This document shows positions 11,931 through 24,838 of a stretch of 64,000 nt of DNA, piece by piece. The number at the start of each line of letters is the position of its first letter. Position 1 is the stretch's first letter. Both the position numbers and the translations under genes were made by a program. The notes beneath the pieces were generated by a model that worked only from the letters and a program-made list of their open reading frames with translations, was not told the DNA's origin and did not search any database. The stretch lies in assembly GCF_050908995.1 (NCBI RefSeq), contig NC_135125.1, positions 14,347,011-14,411,010 on the forward strand, given 5' to 3'. The DNA is from Andrena cerasifolii (taxonomy: Eukaryota > Arthropoda > Insecta > Hymenoptera > Andrenidae).

Positions 11931-12265
11931 CAGAGATGGGCATTATTTAAATGCAAAATTATTTAAATAACGTATCAAATAAAAGAGACTTTATTTTTAC
12001 TAGTCGTCGAATAAAAATAATTTATGTTACTTAGGTAGTCATACGACTGAAACCGAGAAAGTCATTCGAAGCTTCTAAACGAATTCCCGTCGAATAAAAA
12101 AATCACGCGTTGCCGCCGAATGAATCCCGTCGAATAAAAAAGTGATTTGAAGCGCTTCGAATAAAAATAACCGAAATTATTTTTATACGACGACTCTCGA
12201 ATAAAATTTTTATCTTTTATTCGAAATCAATTTTTTATTTAAAATAATGTTTTGCCCATCTCTGA
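11931..12265. mobile_element. hAT-type MITE, copy 2 of 2 (CAGAGATGGGCA ends)
   Basis: It starts CAGAGATGGGCA and ends TGCCCATCTCTGA. An exact 8-bp duplication TTTCAGGC flanks it (11923-11930 and 12266-12273). The interior holds many GTCGAATAAAA words in both orientations, related to those in the copy at 11557-11755. There is no coding capacity, so it depends on a hAT transposase elsewhere. The two copies have different target duplications, so they inserted independently. Confidence 0.92.
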
Positions 12266-12273
12266 TTTCAGGC

Positions 12274-14899
12274 CCGTCTCGCGAGTTCCTCCTCTAATGG
12301 CGATTTCACGTGGCGGCCGCTGGAAAAGGCGCAGACAACGGCCAGACTGCGCTCGCCATTAATCCAGAAAGCTGCAAGAAAGGGAGACCGAAGGTCCTCG
12401 CGATCGCCGACCGACAGAATCGGTCGTGGCGAAATCCAGCAACCGAGAAAACGGTGGATGAAGAAATTCGTCTCGCGCGTCAGTCGCCAGCCCTCGAACA
12501 CGCTTCTTTGTCGCTACTTTCTGAACGAGAGGGAGCCTATTTCGACGCAGAGGATGGGGAGAGGGGAAGAAAGGAGTGCCGGTTGGAAAGCGTTTTAATC
12601 GAGGCTCTGAATTCTGTGTGCAATACGTTGCGTCGCGAAGTCGTTAGCTTTTTATTTTTTCCGTAGACCATTTTTATGGTATCCTGTGGTTATGACTGAT
12701 TAAAGATTATACTTGTCTCAGGCAAGAGGACGATAGGTGGAGGAGATATCCCTGACCGAATTGTGCCTGGGGAAAACCTGTGACTTTGCAAAGGTACTTT
12801 GCAAGTGGCTTAATGATTATTTGGCGAAGTATTAGTCACTATTATTTCTATACAAATTTAATATCCAAATAACTTCCCCCTCTTGAATTAGATCGTGTAT
12901 TAGTACTCTTCGCGGTAATAGCTATCATTCTGTTGATAGGGGATGCTAATATTTGACAAGCCCACAGACACAGGACTTCCGAGTGTTTGATCTGACGTCG
13001 GCGCGTCTATATAATCAGAAATTCAGGATCCCATGTATTCCTCAAATATGTAAAAACTCGGGCCTCTCATGGGTGTGTACATAATTAATGCAGAAGCAAT
13101 AACTTCGTAAAACACTTCTGCTGTAATGTATATTCGATTCTCCGCGCTTTTAACGCTGCGCAAACACTTTCTGTTGCACAACAGCCTCGCGATATTCTCC
13201 GTATCTCTATCGATCAAAGAGCTGAGTTAAAGTTTCAATTCAAGCTCAAACACTTGACAACCACCACGCCTTTCCAAGTGGCCTGTTGTCCGAACCACCA
13301 AGTCCAGAAAACACGATGTACTTGCAGAAGCACGTGGGCCACAGCCCGTTCGTCATCCGAGTTTCCCTCGAACGTCAGCCGCGTAGGACAGAACTCCGAT
13401 TCGTCGGGCCTCTTTAACATCGATTCGCGAAAATAACTTCGGTAGACCGATCGTCGGTGCTCGTCACTCCCCTCGATCGAAATCGAGCAAAACGCGGGCG
13501 CGATGCGTTTAATCAGCCGCTGGGGAAAAATCCCAACCGCCTCGGCCGTTTTGTCGCGTTTCACGCGCCTCTAGGATCAGTCACACCTGAGAATCTGGTT
13601 GGATGACGGCGAGGTGACCGGCGCGAAAATCCAATGATCGGCCGGTATAATGAAACACCGTGTCGTTTATTGGCTACGGGTCGCGCGAACGCTCGTGTCT
13701 GTACCGGGTGGAGCGGTAAAAATCGGCTGGGTAATTGGTTCCGGACGATCGGCGATCGTAATTACCGGTAACAGGATGATCGAGGCGGGGCGAGGTCTTG
13801 GCAGGTCGTAAAGAGCCAGGAGGACGTCGTCAGTGCCACGCACGTCCATCGGCATCATCGATAAGCAGATCCACGCTCAGCACGATCGAGCTGGTAAACA
13901 TCGCCTCGGCGATCCAGAAACGGCCGATTTAAGGCGCCTCGCATCTCGACGACGCCGCAGAATTGCGAACTTAAGACATCAGGAACGATTCCAAGGAACC
14001 CATTGGTCGATTATACTCGTGTTGGTTTAGAGTTGCTATCGGGGCACTTCCATCGACGTAATCGTTAAATATAATATGAATAATTTTCTTAGAAAGGCGT
14101 GAAATGCTGGGTGGAATTCTCAGTGCTACCTTGTACACAGAATCCTGTTGACAGATGCGATGCAAAAAGAGGCGTGTGAATATTGCATTAAGAGGAAGAT
14201 TAAATTTGAAGTCGGATACCAAAAGATGGACGCGTAAAAATCTTCGAGGACGAACGTCTGTGATCTCATAAAAGGTCAGAAAAATGGCGAACGCAAATCA
14301 GCGACCGCGGAGGGAGAAGTAAGACGAAGATAGGATCGATGGTTGGCCGATAATCGCCGCGTGAGAACTGCCCGGAGACGTACAATAGTGGGTCCTGGTC
14401 GGCGATCGCCGCGCCGCGGTGATCCTCTCTTCGAGGATCACGTCTAAACTCCCTTAAATCGGGTCAACGGCATTCGCACGAGCCGCGGTTGCTGCTGATT
14501 CGCGATTCACTGACCTACGCCGATTTACGAGAGTCGCGGCTAACGATCCAGCTGACCTTTGGTAATCGCGCTTCCCCGGGCCCGCGCCCCCTCCCGGGGT
14601 GAAAAGTCAAGAAGACTCGGACTCGCCTCGTCGAACGCCTCGGACCGTTACGTCAATAAACGACAATAAGTCATTATCGCGATGAAATCTCTATCGTCCC
14701 TCTGATGCATGGAACACCTGGTACTTGTGGCTCTTCCATTATTGCACTTTCAGCTTTGCACTCCAAGTACAAATTGCGGCAGTAAAATTGGTCGTAATTA
14801 ATTTCGAAATTGCAAATCGCTTCAAGACAGGGTGTAGAGAACGAAATGGCGAAGTTACATCGCAAGATCGTAGATGGTAGGAAATATAGTCACCCTGAG
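12274..14899. other. Non-coding stretch
   Basis: No supportable gene. A 118-codon plus frame at 12310-12666 and a 109-codon minus frame at 13235-13564 have no recognisable domain and no convincing splice sites. The segments 13600-14000 and 14380-14660 are CpG-rich; 12660-13230 and 14040-14240 are AT-richer. Nothing else specific is seen. Confidence 0.4.
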
Positions 14900-15075
14900 C
14901 AGTGGCGCAGTTCGGATTAAATCTTGGGGGGAGCCGAGTGGAAAGGGTAAAAATATTTTTAATGCAAATTCAATAAAATTCATTAGGTGATTTAAAGATT
15001 TATTTGAAGAATAAAATACAGTTTTCTTTTCTTCTTACAAAGCTCGTTCTTCGGGGCAGCCAGGACCCAATTTTT
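14900..15075 (+). mobile_element. CAGTGGCG-family hAT-like MITE, truncated copy
   Basis: The left end CAGTGGCGCAGTTCGGATTAA and the body (GGGGGGAGCCGAGTGG, AATATTTTTAATGCAAATTC, AATAAAATTCATTAGGTGATT, TTCTTACAAAGCTC) match the fuller copy at 56279-56454. The right terminal CACTG end is not found, so this copy is decayed or truncated on that side. Confidence 0.8.
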
Positions 15076-16358
15076 TTAGAAACTATAAATCTCCAAACAC
15101 ATTTGCAAGTATTCGATCACCTTTACATATTTATCGCGATCTTGCTCGAGATTGCGCGAGTGTAATTTGAGAGCAGTAGTATTTAACCCAATTCCCACCC
15201 TTTATAAATCGAAGCGGAGTGGATGATCCAGAAATATTCCTCGGGCTCGCCACAGGATGCATAAAATAGCTCCGGGGCGGTGTAACTGCTATTACCAGGG
15301 GCCCGTGGCGGGGCTCGAAAGTTTCCCCGATGATCTTATTGAGCGCGGCCAGCCGGAAGTGTGGCTGGAACGGTTTCCGCCGTGGGATCGCCGCGCCACA
15401 CCGTGGCGGGTGACATTTCACGAAGTATCAGGAGGTGGTCGCGGATTCTGCCCCGGCGAATATATACGATAACGATTCCAATGACTCGTAATCGTTATGG
15501 GAGGACACAACGGGAGAGACGCCCGTTATCTTTACGACTCGATCTTTCGCGCAGAACCACGAAGTGGAGGGTGGCCGGCGATAAGAGATAACGGAGCCAG
15601 GCATCCAAAGGCGAGCTGGCTTTATTTATCGAGGCGGTGCGCCTCTCCGCCGGTCATCCAGGAAGGCGGTTTACGTGGGTTCGAGTTCCACTCGCATTCC
15701 CACTGACAAACTAAGAAGAAGCGCGAAGCCGGAAGTCCGATGAGCCCGGAGGTTCATGCACTTTCGACTGATGAGTCCGGTGTGGAAAGGAAGTATATTT
15801 CACACGTAGTGTTGTATACCAACGTCATTTAAATCTATATAAAGTATTAGTCAGCGCGTTAGTTTTCCAGATAGCAATAGTAAGCATCCTGAAGTCCTTC
15901 TTTTATGACCTTATCCGTACCCTATTACTCATCCTTGAACCTCGATCTCTATGCCTCATCCCTTAACGACCGTTAAACTCAGGACAACCCCCACTTTTCA
16001 GCTTACCGAAAACCGTACATATATATATTACACGCAATTCTTCCAGTCAGAAGCACTTGAGCACTTCAGTCCGAATAGTCTGGACACGAGAATCTAGTTC
16101 TGAATCTATAATCTAGTATTTATCTGTAATCGTCTTAGTTTCCGTTATTTGTATAAAGTTATTTAATAAAATAAAAGTAATACGAAAAATACGGAATACA
16201 ACAGTAGAATAGAATCTGATCGCTTTCAAAGTAGATCCCTCGTCAGCTCGTTGTCTCCATTTTCGTGCGAGCTGCATAAGTATTAAGTATCAGAATAGGT
16301 CCAATATCATTTGGACTGGAAGTAGAGGAAAATGGGTTTTAAGAATTAAAGAGTCCTC
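15076..16358. other. Non-coding stretch
   Basis: No supportable gene. A GC-rich block (15180-15720) carries overlapping plus-strand frames of 70 to 76 codons without recognisable domains. The AT-rich tail (15780-16350) has stop codons in all frames. Confidence 0.4.
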
Positions 16359-16468
16359 GAAGAAAACACTAAGTGCCAAAATTAAAAAAAAAATTTGTCA
16401 GAAAATCTTCTAGGTGCTAATGGTATAGTATAGAATTTGATTTTTGCCACTTACAGTGTTTTCTACAA
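16359..16468. mobile_element. Small palindromic MITE, sister of 44260-44382
   Basis: The left arm AGAAAACACTAAGTGCCAAA pairs with the right arm TTTTTGCCACTTACAGTGTTTTCT. The same arms and a related centre (AATT..AAAAATTT.TC.GAAAAT) recur at 44260-44382, where the right arm ends CACTTACGGTGTTTTCTACAAG. The element is about 110 bp with no coding content. No target duplication was resolved. Confidence 0.7.
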
Positions 16469-19400
16469 GAGAATTTTTCCATTGTCTGTGTAAGTAGTTT
16501 TGTCGCTTTGTCGTCAGACCAAGTAGTTTATACTTAGAGTACAATGCTTCGGGAGACTTTTTGATACCCCTCGCCCTTTTCGCCCCTATGTGCAAATATT
16601 ATGGCAAATAAGTGGTTAGGGTGGTTTTTCTTTCGTTTCTTCTTCGCCGTGACTCTGGAATTCCACAGAAATTCGCGGGAAAACGACGAGCAACTCGGTA
16701 TGCGACGTATGCGCGAGAGTGAAAGAGGAAGAATGGAGCCGCGACACAGGAAGCTGGTGACTTCGAAACGTAACGTCCTCCCCTTTTTCCTTTCACCGAA
16801 CAATGAACATTCCAGTTTGCCGGGACAATTAGCGAGGAATTCCGGGATCGTTTGAGAGAATTCAGATCCCCCGTGACACAGGGGGCAAGGGTGAAACTGC
16901 GGTGAGTTTACTGACTCGAGTGTTTTCTAATCACGGACGATTCTAATTAAGGATTACAGGAGAAGGCACGAATTCAAATCATCCCTGGCGTTAGTGAAAC
17001 TTTTTACTCGCCTATCGCGACGATTTCAGTTCTGGAAATATTTCTGCGATTCAAAGGCATACAAGATTACGAAAACTCCATTCGAAAATGTTGTAAAATC
17101 ATGTTTGTCAAGCTTACAATGATTCGTATCTCTTTTTATTGCTCTCGTAACTTGTAAGAGGTGCCATTTGGAAGAATCTCAAGATTACACATTGGATATT
17201 GGCGAATTTGAAAAAAGTATATTTTTAAAGCAGGGGTGACGGTGCATCGGATGTATTCTATGAATCGGAATCCCGTAATCCAGCCGCGTGACAATAAATC
17301 TTCGTCGACGTTATGCACGCGAATTCCTCGCTCCTCTTCTTGCTCCTCTTTCTTCCGTGGCACTCAAAGCACCCGGAGTAATTGCCAGCAAATATTTCTG
17401 AAAGCGTCAGCTGAAAGACAGAAGAAGGAAGAGGGATTGTCAGAGATGGACACGGTGTACTTCAGAATGCAAGCAGAATGAAGTTTATTTCTTTGCCCTC
17501 TCTTCCGATCGAATTCAATTACACACGAATTCTTTTTCAGTGGCGCGGAATTCCTGTTCGAGTGCCACGGCCAACGAACACGTTGGTATTCCGTTGTCAA
17601 GTAATTCTATTGACGCGAAGTTTAAGTTCAATGCACTTGTATTTCAAGTACCTGCCTTATTTCAAGTAGGTGCGTTACTTCATCTTTCGATTTTACCATT
17701 TTTAATTCTAATAATCGCAAGGTTCAAACTACTACGGAACTCTGTTCGAGTGAGCTCCCTACAGAGTATTTTCCCCGTTGTCTATTTACTTATTAATACA
17801 GATATATTTAACTGTCTAACGAATCGATAAAAATCAGTAATCTCTGCCTCACACTTGGACGCGATTAAATCTTTTAATATCCATCTTTGCAACTCCGATG
17901 TTCTTACTATCAGAAAGTTTATCCCTTCAACTGCGAGGCTCGCACGGCGTAATCCACGTTTCAATTCTCGAAATGCGAGTATCCCGACAGAGCCACCTTC
18001 ATCGATACTAACAAGAAAAATCCGGCTCCCTCGACAAGGTAGAAAATCGCATTCACGGGGCCCTCGGCTACCGTGGTCTCCTCGAAAGCAACCTGTCACC
18101 GTGTCTCCAGGGATAATCGCTAGCAATAACGTCCCCCCCGCTTCGTTTCGACAATAATCGCTTGTCTGCTTTTTGTCGAAATAATCGCGACAGCGACGCG
18201 ACTAAAAATAAAGTCGTCAGCCACTTGTCGCTCTTGCGAGCCGATCGTGGTCGACCTTTTCTTCCCACTCTTCTTCCTCCTCTTCTTGTTCGCCGGTCGG
18301 TATGCGGGGATGGCCCCACGGTGGCGATCGAAGAAAAGAAGGAAGAGCCTCGCAGAAATAGTCGGGAAAGAAGAAAGCCAGGCTAGACAGAGGGAGCAAG
18401 AAGTTGCCCAAGTCTAGCCGAGTGTTTACTGTTCCACTGGGCTGTAGATCGCCTCTATCTTCGATCTGGTCGCTCTTCTGGCTGTGCTTGAAGTTGAATG
18501 GCAAAGAAGGACGAGCCATGTCGAAGTCCCTCAGAATAGTCGGGCTGCTGCTCGCCCGGGGATTTACAAGGCAGCCTTGTTCATCCGTTATTGGTACCAC
18601 GGGACTATCATAAATCGCTGGCCGTGGCCTTACAGCTTTTCGGAATCCGTTGATCGATTCCGAGGAATTGGAAGATTTTGGAAACCACTAGTCAGGTAAT
18701 CGCTGGGCGGATCGAGACCTCTGATCGATGGGAGGATGGATGGTAACTTTATTCTTCCCCTTTAAGTCGAGAAGATTTAAACACGGAGTTGCTGAAGAGA
18801 GCTACTAATCACATACATCTGAGAACATCTAGCCCACAGTTCCGAGCGGTAAGTCAAAGTGATCTTCGCGTTGAATTCTGGTAACGTACTGTGTCCAGTC
18901 CCGGGCAGAGCTGAAGCAAAATGAAGACAAAGAGACTACATTCCTGGAGTTTCAGGAGTCAGTTGTATAACGGTGAACAGGGCACAGTGTCTGCACGAGG
19001 GACGCTTTAAATACAAAGAAGTTCCCAAGCGGCGGATCGATCTTCGCGGGATTTCGAGCTTCTTCTTGCACTCTTCTCGCTTCCCTTCTCGCCCCCTTAT
19101 CCGAATATCTGCGTATGTAGTAACGAGTGCGCTCGACAAGCGGCAGGCAGCATTATTCAACACTTCGGACACCCACGTTCGCGTGGGCGATCTGGACGGT
19201 GTCCTGCAACGCGAAGAGCTCGCGTTCACGCAACAGGCCCGATCGACATCGGTATGCACCGGCTATAGTCCCTTCCTGTTCAACTTCATCTTGCTCGATA
19301 AATGCGCGCTGCCTTTTAATCCCTTCACGGATTCGATACATCGACGGTTTAACGGTACCCAGTTTTACCTCGTGCCGCGAGCTTCGGGATAACTTCGTAA

Positions 19401-19603
19401 CTAAGTACGCATAGGAAATTCCAAATCGATGTGGAATCTTCCGTGAAGTGGCAAAACTTTAAGCTTCTATCGGGCTTGGGCAACATTCTTCGAGTCTTAT
19501 CTTAAGAATGAGGGGGTGAGTAGCTTTACAGTAGGTATTTTTAGGGGGTTTTGGGATTGTACTGGAGGAAGCAGAAGATTTTTGATATTTCAATGGTGTA
19601 TTC
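16469..19603. other. Non-coding stretch
   Basis: No supportable gene. Several frames of 75 to 139 codons occur (for example 17782-18126 minus and 18973-19392 plus), but each is overlapped by another frame and none shows a domain. A serine/arginine-biased stretch at 18217-18600 reflects GAAGAA/CTTCTT repeats. Nothing else specific is seen. Confidence 0.4.
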
Positions 19604-20125
19604 TTAAAAGGGAATCCTATTTTTTAGGCTAAAAACGTAGTGAATTTTTTTTTTTTTAAAAACTAGCGATTCGATTTATTAGAAATTTGGGCCACGTTTT
19701 GATGCATCTTTGAAGAAGTTGCAGGTTTTTTTATATTAAGTTTTAATGGTAAATGTAGGAGTTACATGATCGATCATCACGCTGCGTGAAATTCGTCTTC
19801 CGCTAGTGTGCGTGATATTTATCTTCCAGGTAGTCCGAAACAGGAAAATGAAACGGCGCTTACTGTATACTTCATTTTGGTGAACCAGAATAAACCAAAA
19901 AAATCTGAACCTTTAATTTTTGCTATCCAATTTTACGCCAACTTTCTTATGTAACAGCAGGAGCATATGACTTATCAGTAAAAAATTAATTAAAACAACC
20001 TGTAACTTGTTCAAAGATGCATAAAATCATAGGTCAAATTTTCGATGAATCGGATCGCTGTTTCTTAAAAAGAAATCCCCAATTTTGCTATGTTTTTAGC
20101 CGAAATAGTAGGATTCCTCCCTTAA
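19604..20125. mobile_element. TTAA-flanked palindromic MITE
   Basis: TTAA occurs at both edges (19604-19607 and 20122-20125). The left arm TTAAAAGGGAATCCTATTTTT continues through GGCTAAAAACGTAG, AGCGATTCGATTTATTAGAAA and ATGCATCTTTGAA. It matches the complement of the right arm ending AATAGTAGGATTCCTCCCTTAA over about 120 bp with moderate divergence. TTAA duplication is the signature of the piggyBac superfamily. The interior is AT-rich and non-coding. Confidence 0.8.
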
Positions 20126-21608
20126 GGACTAAACAATTCATGTTACTATAGTAATGAATTTATTGAAACGCTTTACATCCCTTTTATTCTGGTATCTGAA
20201 GAATGTGCTTACAGAGATATTTAGCAAGCCATCCAGTGATCGTGTCAATTCTGCCTGGAACGCCTGTACACTCGCAGCTCACACGCGTCATCGCTAAAGA
20301 GGACTCGCGGCAGTGATTTATACACGATTGTACGTCAATCAGAGGCAGGGGTAAGGTCGCGTAATTGCAAAAGAATCCTCCTAAACGTACAGATATCCGC
20401 GTCATTACTGTTACATCATCGACACGCGAAATCCTGGCGTGTTTATGGTAATGTACACAATCGAGTCTCCTCTCTCTCTTGGACAGCGCAGTGATTCCCT
20501 GCCACAGGTATCTGGACCTCGGCACAATCGACTGCTGCCCCGGGCCACGTGTCCGCCACCAAGTTATTCGGCTGTTCCCGGAAACGTTATTCTGATATCA
20601 AAGATTCCACTCGACTCCTTCGCGAATTCTTGTTGAGCGGTATACGCGGGGTCTTGAACGGAATCCTGGAAGTTTCGGCCCTACGAGTCACTCCGGATAT
20701 AATTTTCTTTTCATCCCAGCTTCTAACGGTGGCTTTAGGCATGCTGTTACATTATTCATTCGCTGGTTCAAACGTCTCGCCGTGCTTCATTCTTGAGACA
20801 AACATATTTATCTTCTACTTCATTCCTTGGGCGAGGGAACCATGTTATCTTTAAGACCCGCAGGGTCTAACTCGTACTTCGTATTCATTTATCCATCCTC
20901 CGCGTATCAGGTACTTATCCGCGGCGGGGAGGAGGCAACAGTTCTTTCAGCAGACTTTTCTCTAATCTTCTTGCGGACGGTGCTAAGTCAAGTAACAGGG
21001 CAGGTGTCCCAACATCTCAATAGCAACGCCCAATAGCTGCCCAACGCTAAAATTAACGCGCATTTATACTGAAACTTCTAACGCCTGATCGACTCTCCCA
21101 GACAGTTTCTCACTATTCGTAGGTGAACGGGCGGGTAAATGGAAGGGCGAGGAAATAGTTGACGCCGGGACCTGTGTGGCGGGTTGATCCACTGATCCTC
21201 CGGCAGGACCTCCAGGAGCGAAGGATCCTCTGCACGCGATCCCTCGCGGCGATGCGCCATAATGTGTCGTTCACTCGCGCCCTTCTCTTCTTTCGCTTCC
21301 ACGAAAGACAAACATATGTACGTTTAACGATCCGATAAACGTCCCGAAGATAAACGCGAGCATTTTTGCTGCCGACGAGCTGACCACGACGCACGCCTCG
21401 CATTTGCATCCGTTTCGCGGGCTGAGGGGAAAGACGGAGCACCGATTGGATCGGCTGATCGGCGAGCAACAACGAAAGTTTATCGACGCTACCCACGAAA
21501 CCGAAAATCGTGGTAGAACTTTTATACGGGTGTAACGTTAAAATCAACGCGTCGGCGAATTCATAGTTCGGAAAGGGAAGCTTTTGAAACTCGAAGCAGA
21601 GGAAGGAA
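20126..21608. other. Non-coding stretch
   Basis: No supportable gene. A 144-codon minus frame (21113-21547) and 101- to 113-codon frames around 20184-20854 have no recognised domain, and the opposite strand is also open in part. Confidence 0.35.
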
Positions 21609-22330
21609 TCTAGAGACGCGGTAGCGTCTCGACGCCAAGGACATGAAAGACACCTAAAGACACTAAAATCAATAAAATGTTGATTTTATATATTTACAGA
21701 TAATCGAAGCAGAAGATCATACAGTGTGATCTACGTCAGAGAAAAAAAATTATTGTGACATAGGATTATATTAATAATTAAACGATTTTATTAAACGATT
21801 TTATTCAGCTTCGATGCTCTGTTTTCTTCTTGTATGTTTGCTTCGTATCTGAAAACTGAAATTTAAACCAATTCCACCAATCCACTGAATACGTATAACA
21901 TAATTTACATATTTAATCAATGTCAAAGGTATGTTTAATTAGAAAATATTTAATAAACTTAGAATCCAAGGTACACCGTATTTACTGTTAAATATTTGTA
22001 TTTCTCTACATTAGAGTATGGATTAGCGCCAATTTATTTAGACTCGTCCTTTGGAGAATACTAAAAAATAGTTTAAAAAAGAAGGTTGTAAACTGTTTTA
22101 CATATTTTATAGAAGATAATAATAATATAATATTAAAAGCTATCTGAAGTCATTCCCCATGCAAATTATCTTTGTAAAAAGAAGTGAGATGCCCATAAAA
22201 AACTTCAAAAAAGTAAAAAATTACGCCAAGTACGTGAAATCAAATAAATCACAAAAAATAGAAGTTAATAATAATTACAAAATAAAAAAATAAAAAATAT
22301 GTGAAATCAAAATGAGCTGCAAGTACATAA
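21609..22330. repeat. Dispersed repeat, related to 62780-63345
   Basis: It begins TCTAGAGACGCGGTAGCGTC at 21609-21628, whose complement (one mismatch) closes the repeat at 63326-63345. A second shared block, 22190-22330, matches 62780-62935 in the same orientation (AAAAAACTT.AAAAAAGTAAAAAA, TTACGCCAAG, ATGTGAAATCAAAATGAG, TGCAAGTACATA). Both copies are AT-rich with no frame. The shared terminus suggests a DNA transposon, but I cannot place both ends in either copy. Confidence 0.65.
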
Positions 22331-24615
22331 AGGTGCTTTCAGTGAAATACTTGGCCTGGCGAGGCAAGGTATATTTATTGACTTATTGTCCCGTCAGAAC
22401 TCGCGAATGCCTCGGCCGAAGAACTTCCCTCGTAGTTTCATCTTCGCAGCGCACGATCCGCGCAAAGGGAGATCGATGGATCTCGACTTCATCTATCTTC
22501 CTTAGATCTCCGCTGGCAACTTCCTCGTGGCGAGGCCTGGTAATCAGTATCACCTGCGAACAATTTATTCACTTATTCACCGCGGTTAATATCAAGCTAA
22601 TTGATTCCAGCTTTGAAATACTTCATTAACAAGTTCAATACCGCCTTGGAATTTCGAGCAGCCAGCTCAACTTCAAGAGCCTATTGCGGTGCTCAGATTG
22701 CGGTATTCAATTGCAGGGAACGTCAGTCGCAGTTCAATCTTCGTTTACTTCGCCATGCTCGCTAAAAAAAAGCACGCTTATCCTTGAAATAAAACCCTGG
22801 ATCTCAGAACACGTCGCGAGCTATCAAGAAGCAGGTACTTAACGAGCCAAAGAGCGAGCTTAGGAGAGGTTTCGAGTCCCGAGGAAAAGCTGCGAGCGCT
22901 GCCTGCCGCGTCGAAGGCGCGTGCATCGCGATCGCGTTGATTTTTCGTCCCACGCAGCCGCATTTTCTTCGCCACCCCCCGGACGCCGCTCGCGCCGGTA
23001 TTTCCGCGATAGGGGATCGAAGCAGCGTCGGCGGCGATGCTGGCGGCGGCAATAACGAGAACATTGTTAAATTATCGGGGATCTCGCGTCATTATGGCCG
23101 CAGCTCGGTGGCTCCCGCCGCGGTACGCCGGGAATCTCGCCGTTTGAATCGACTCGCCGCGAGGCAAGAAAAGGGGGATTAGCTGGACAAAACGAAAGAA
23201 CAGCCGCCGGTGGATGCGGGTGTCGCGGCGCGATAATATAAACACGCCTCGAGCTCGGCTCCTGCCACGATCGCCCTCCCTCTCCACCCTCGCCGGGGGG
23301 GAAAATAAACGAATCGACCGGTGGAGAGTTAATTCTGATACATCACGGCTTTCGACAAAAGAACGCTCCACCGTCAAACGCCCCCCCTCGTGTCCTGAAT
23401 TCCTGAATCCGTAATCGGGGACACTTTCGAGGAATAGGGGTTTTCGATGAAGGGGCCAATCGAGGAGTTTTCTGAGTAATTGATGGATGTCCGAAGACGC
23501 AAAGCGGTGAGAAGCTGAGCTGCGGAGCGACTGGGAATTCGATGGGAGTGGTTTTCGAGAAAGTTATCTTGAGTTTGCTTATGTTGGGTGATGGTCGGGT
23601 TTCACGTCGAGGGAAATGAGGGATGCACACTTGTGATTATCTAAATAGTTCCCCATTACGCCTCTTGGTATAATAGTCAGTCGAAGTGTTGGGGCTGTTC
23701 GTTTACGCCTTTCCAGTAGCTGCTAGGCACTGTGCTAACTAATGTAGCTGCATACATTACTCGTACCATTACTTATCTGATATTCCCCTGTAGCGGCAAT
23801 GCGCTGGTGTTTTTATAATCGTGCTCCTTTCTATTACCACCACTTATCTGATGTTTCTCGTTAATAGCTTATTAACGGCAGATTTTTATACGACTCGTTA
23901 ACAATCTTTAGACCTCGTTCTCCAACATCGGTGGAGGAATATCGATGGAAATGGTAAAATAGTTTTCTTGCAACGATCCCTTCTGTGGCGTATCAGTGAC
24001 AATGTACCCACATAGGTACACAGCGAGATGTGTTTTTCTTCTGTTTGCTGTCGGACTGCCAGACAGAAACGCGAGTCTTTCTGTGGAATCCGTGAATAGA
24101 CACCTCGATTACGTACCGACGAAGTACGCGGCAATTTGTATTGTAAATTATCGCCGAGTTTGACCAGGATAAAGGGAAGAGGTTCGATCGTTCGGCAAAG
24201 TGAGTTACGCTCCGGCTCGGCGATGAATCAAACAACAGCCTCATCAGGATTACGCCTGGGGGTACTTACGATTAGTGTCCATTCGACGCCGTCTTAAGGC
24301 CACCTTTTCCCATGACGACTCATTGTTACGGTACTCGCCTGACTTTTTCACCCTTCAACGTATCCGTGAATGCGCGTGCATGCAAGCGGGCCCCGACACG
24401 CGCAACGGAAACGAGCTATTCCAGTGGAGCTTTCACGATCACCTCTCCAGGTGGCGGAATTTCTTTCGCTCCAGCACTGGTCATTCTGCATTATCCTCGT
24501 TCGCGTAACAGTGTCCTCTTTGTCGTTTATTTCTCTCGAAATTATTCTGCATAGGTACGCGAATGACAGTCGACCACTTGTCAGCTTCTAATCAGACTTC
24601 GGTGAGCGAAAAATG
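22331..24615. other. Non-coding stretch
   Basis: No supportable gene. The GC-rich block 22780-23400 is open on both strands with arginine/alanine-rich frames. Around 23700-23880 two similar TTACTTATCTGAT / CACTTATCTGATGTTT words occur 80 bp apart, each near a run of GTTAAT-like motifs. Nothing more definite is visible. Confidence 0.35.
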
Positions 24616-24838
24616 TCGATGGCTTACGGCACAAATATTGTACGTCCATTTTAACCTTTTCGGGAAAAACAGGTTTAATCGTACAATGGATAAAAATATT
24701 ATTTTTGACAAATTTGTGAAGGAGATATAAGTGTGATTTTTATACAGCGTAAAGGAACAGTTGAGAACTATTTGCTGCATATAAGAACTCGAATTTCACA
24801 AAAAGTGGATATACAATATTTGTGCATTAAGCCATCGA
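24616..24838. mobile_element. MITE with TCGATGGCTTA ends
   Basis: The left end TCGATGGCTTACGGCACAAA, continuing into TATTGTA, pairs with the right end TACAATATTTGTGCATTAAGCCATCGA with only a few mismatches over 27 bp. The 223-bp interior is AT-rich and non-coding. The outermost TCGA is itself a palindrome, so it could be a 4-bp target duplication or part of the terminal repeat. Confidence 0.72.
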
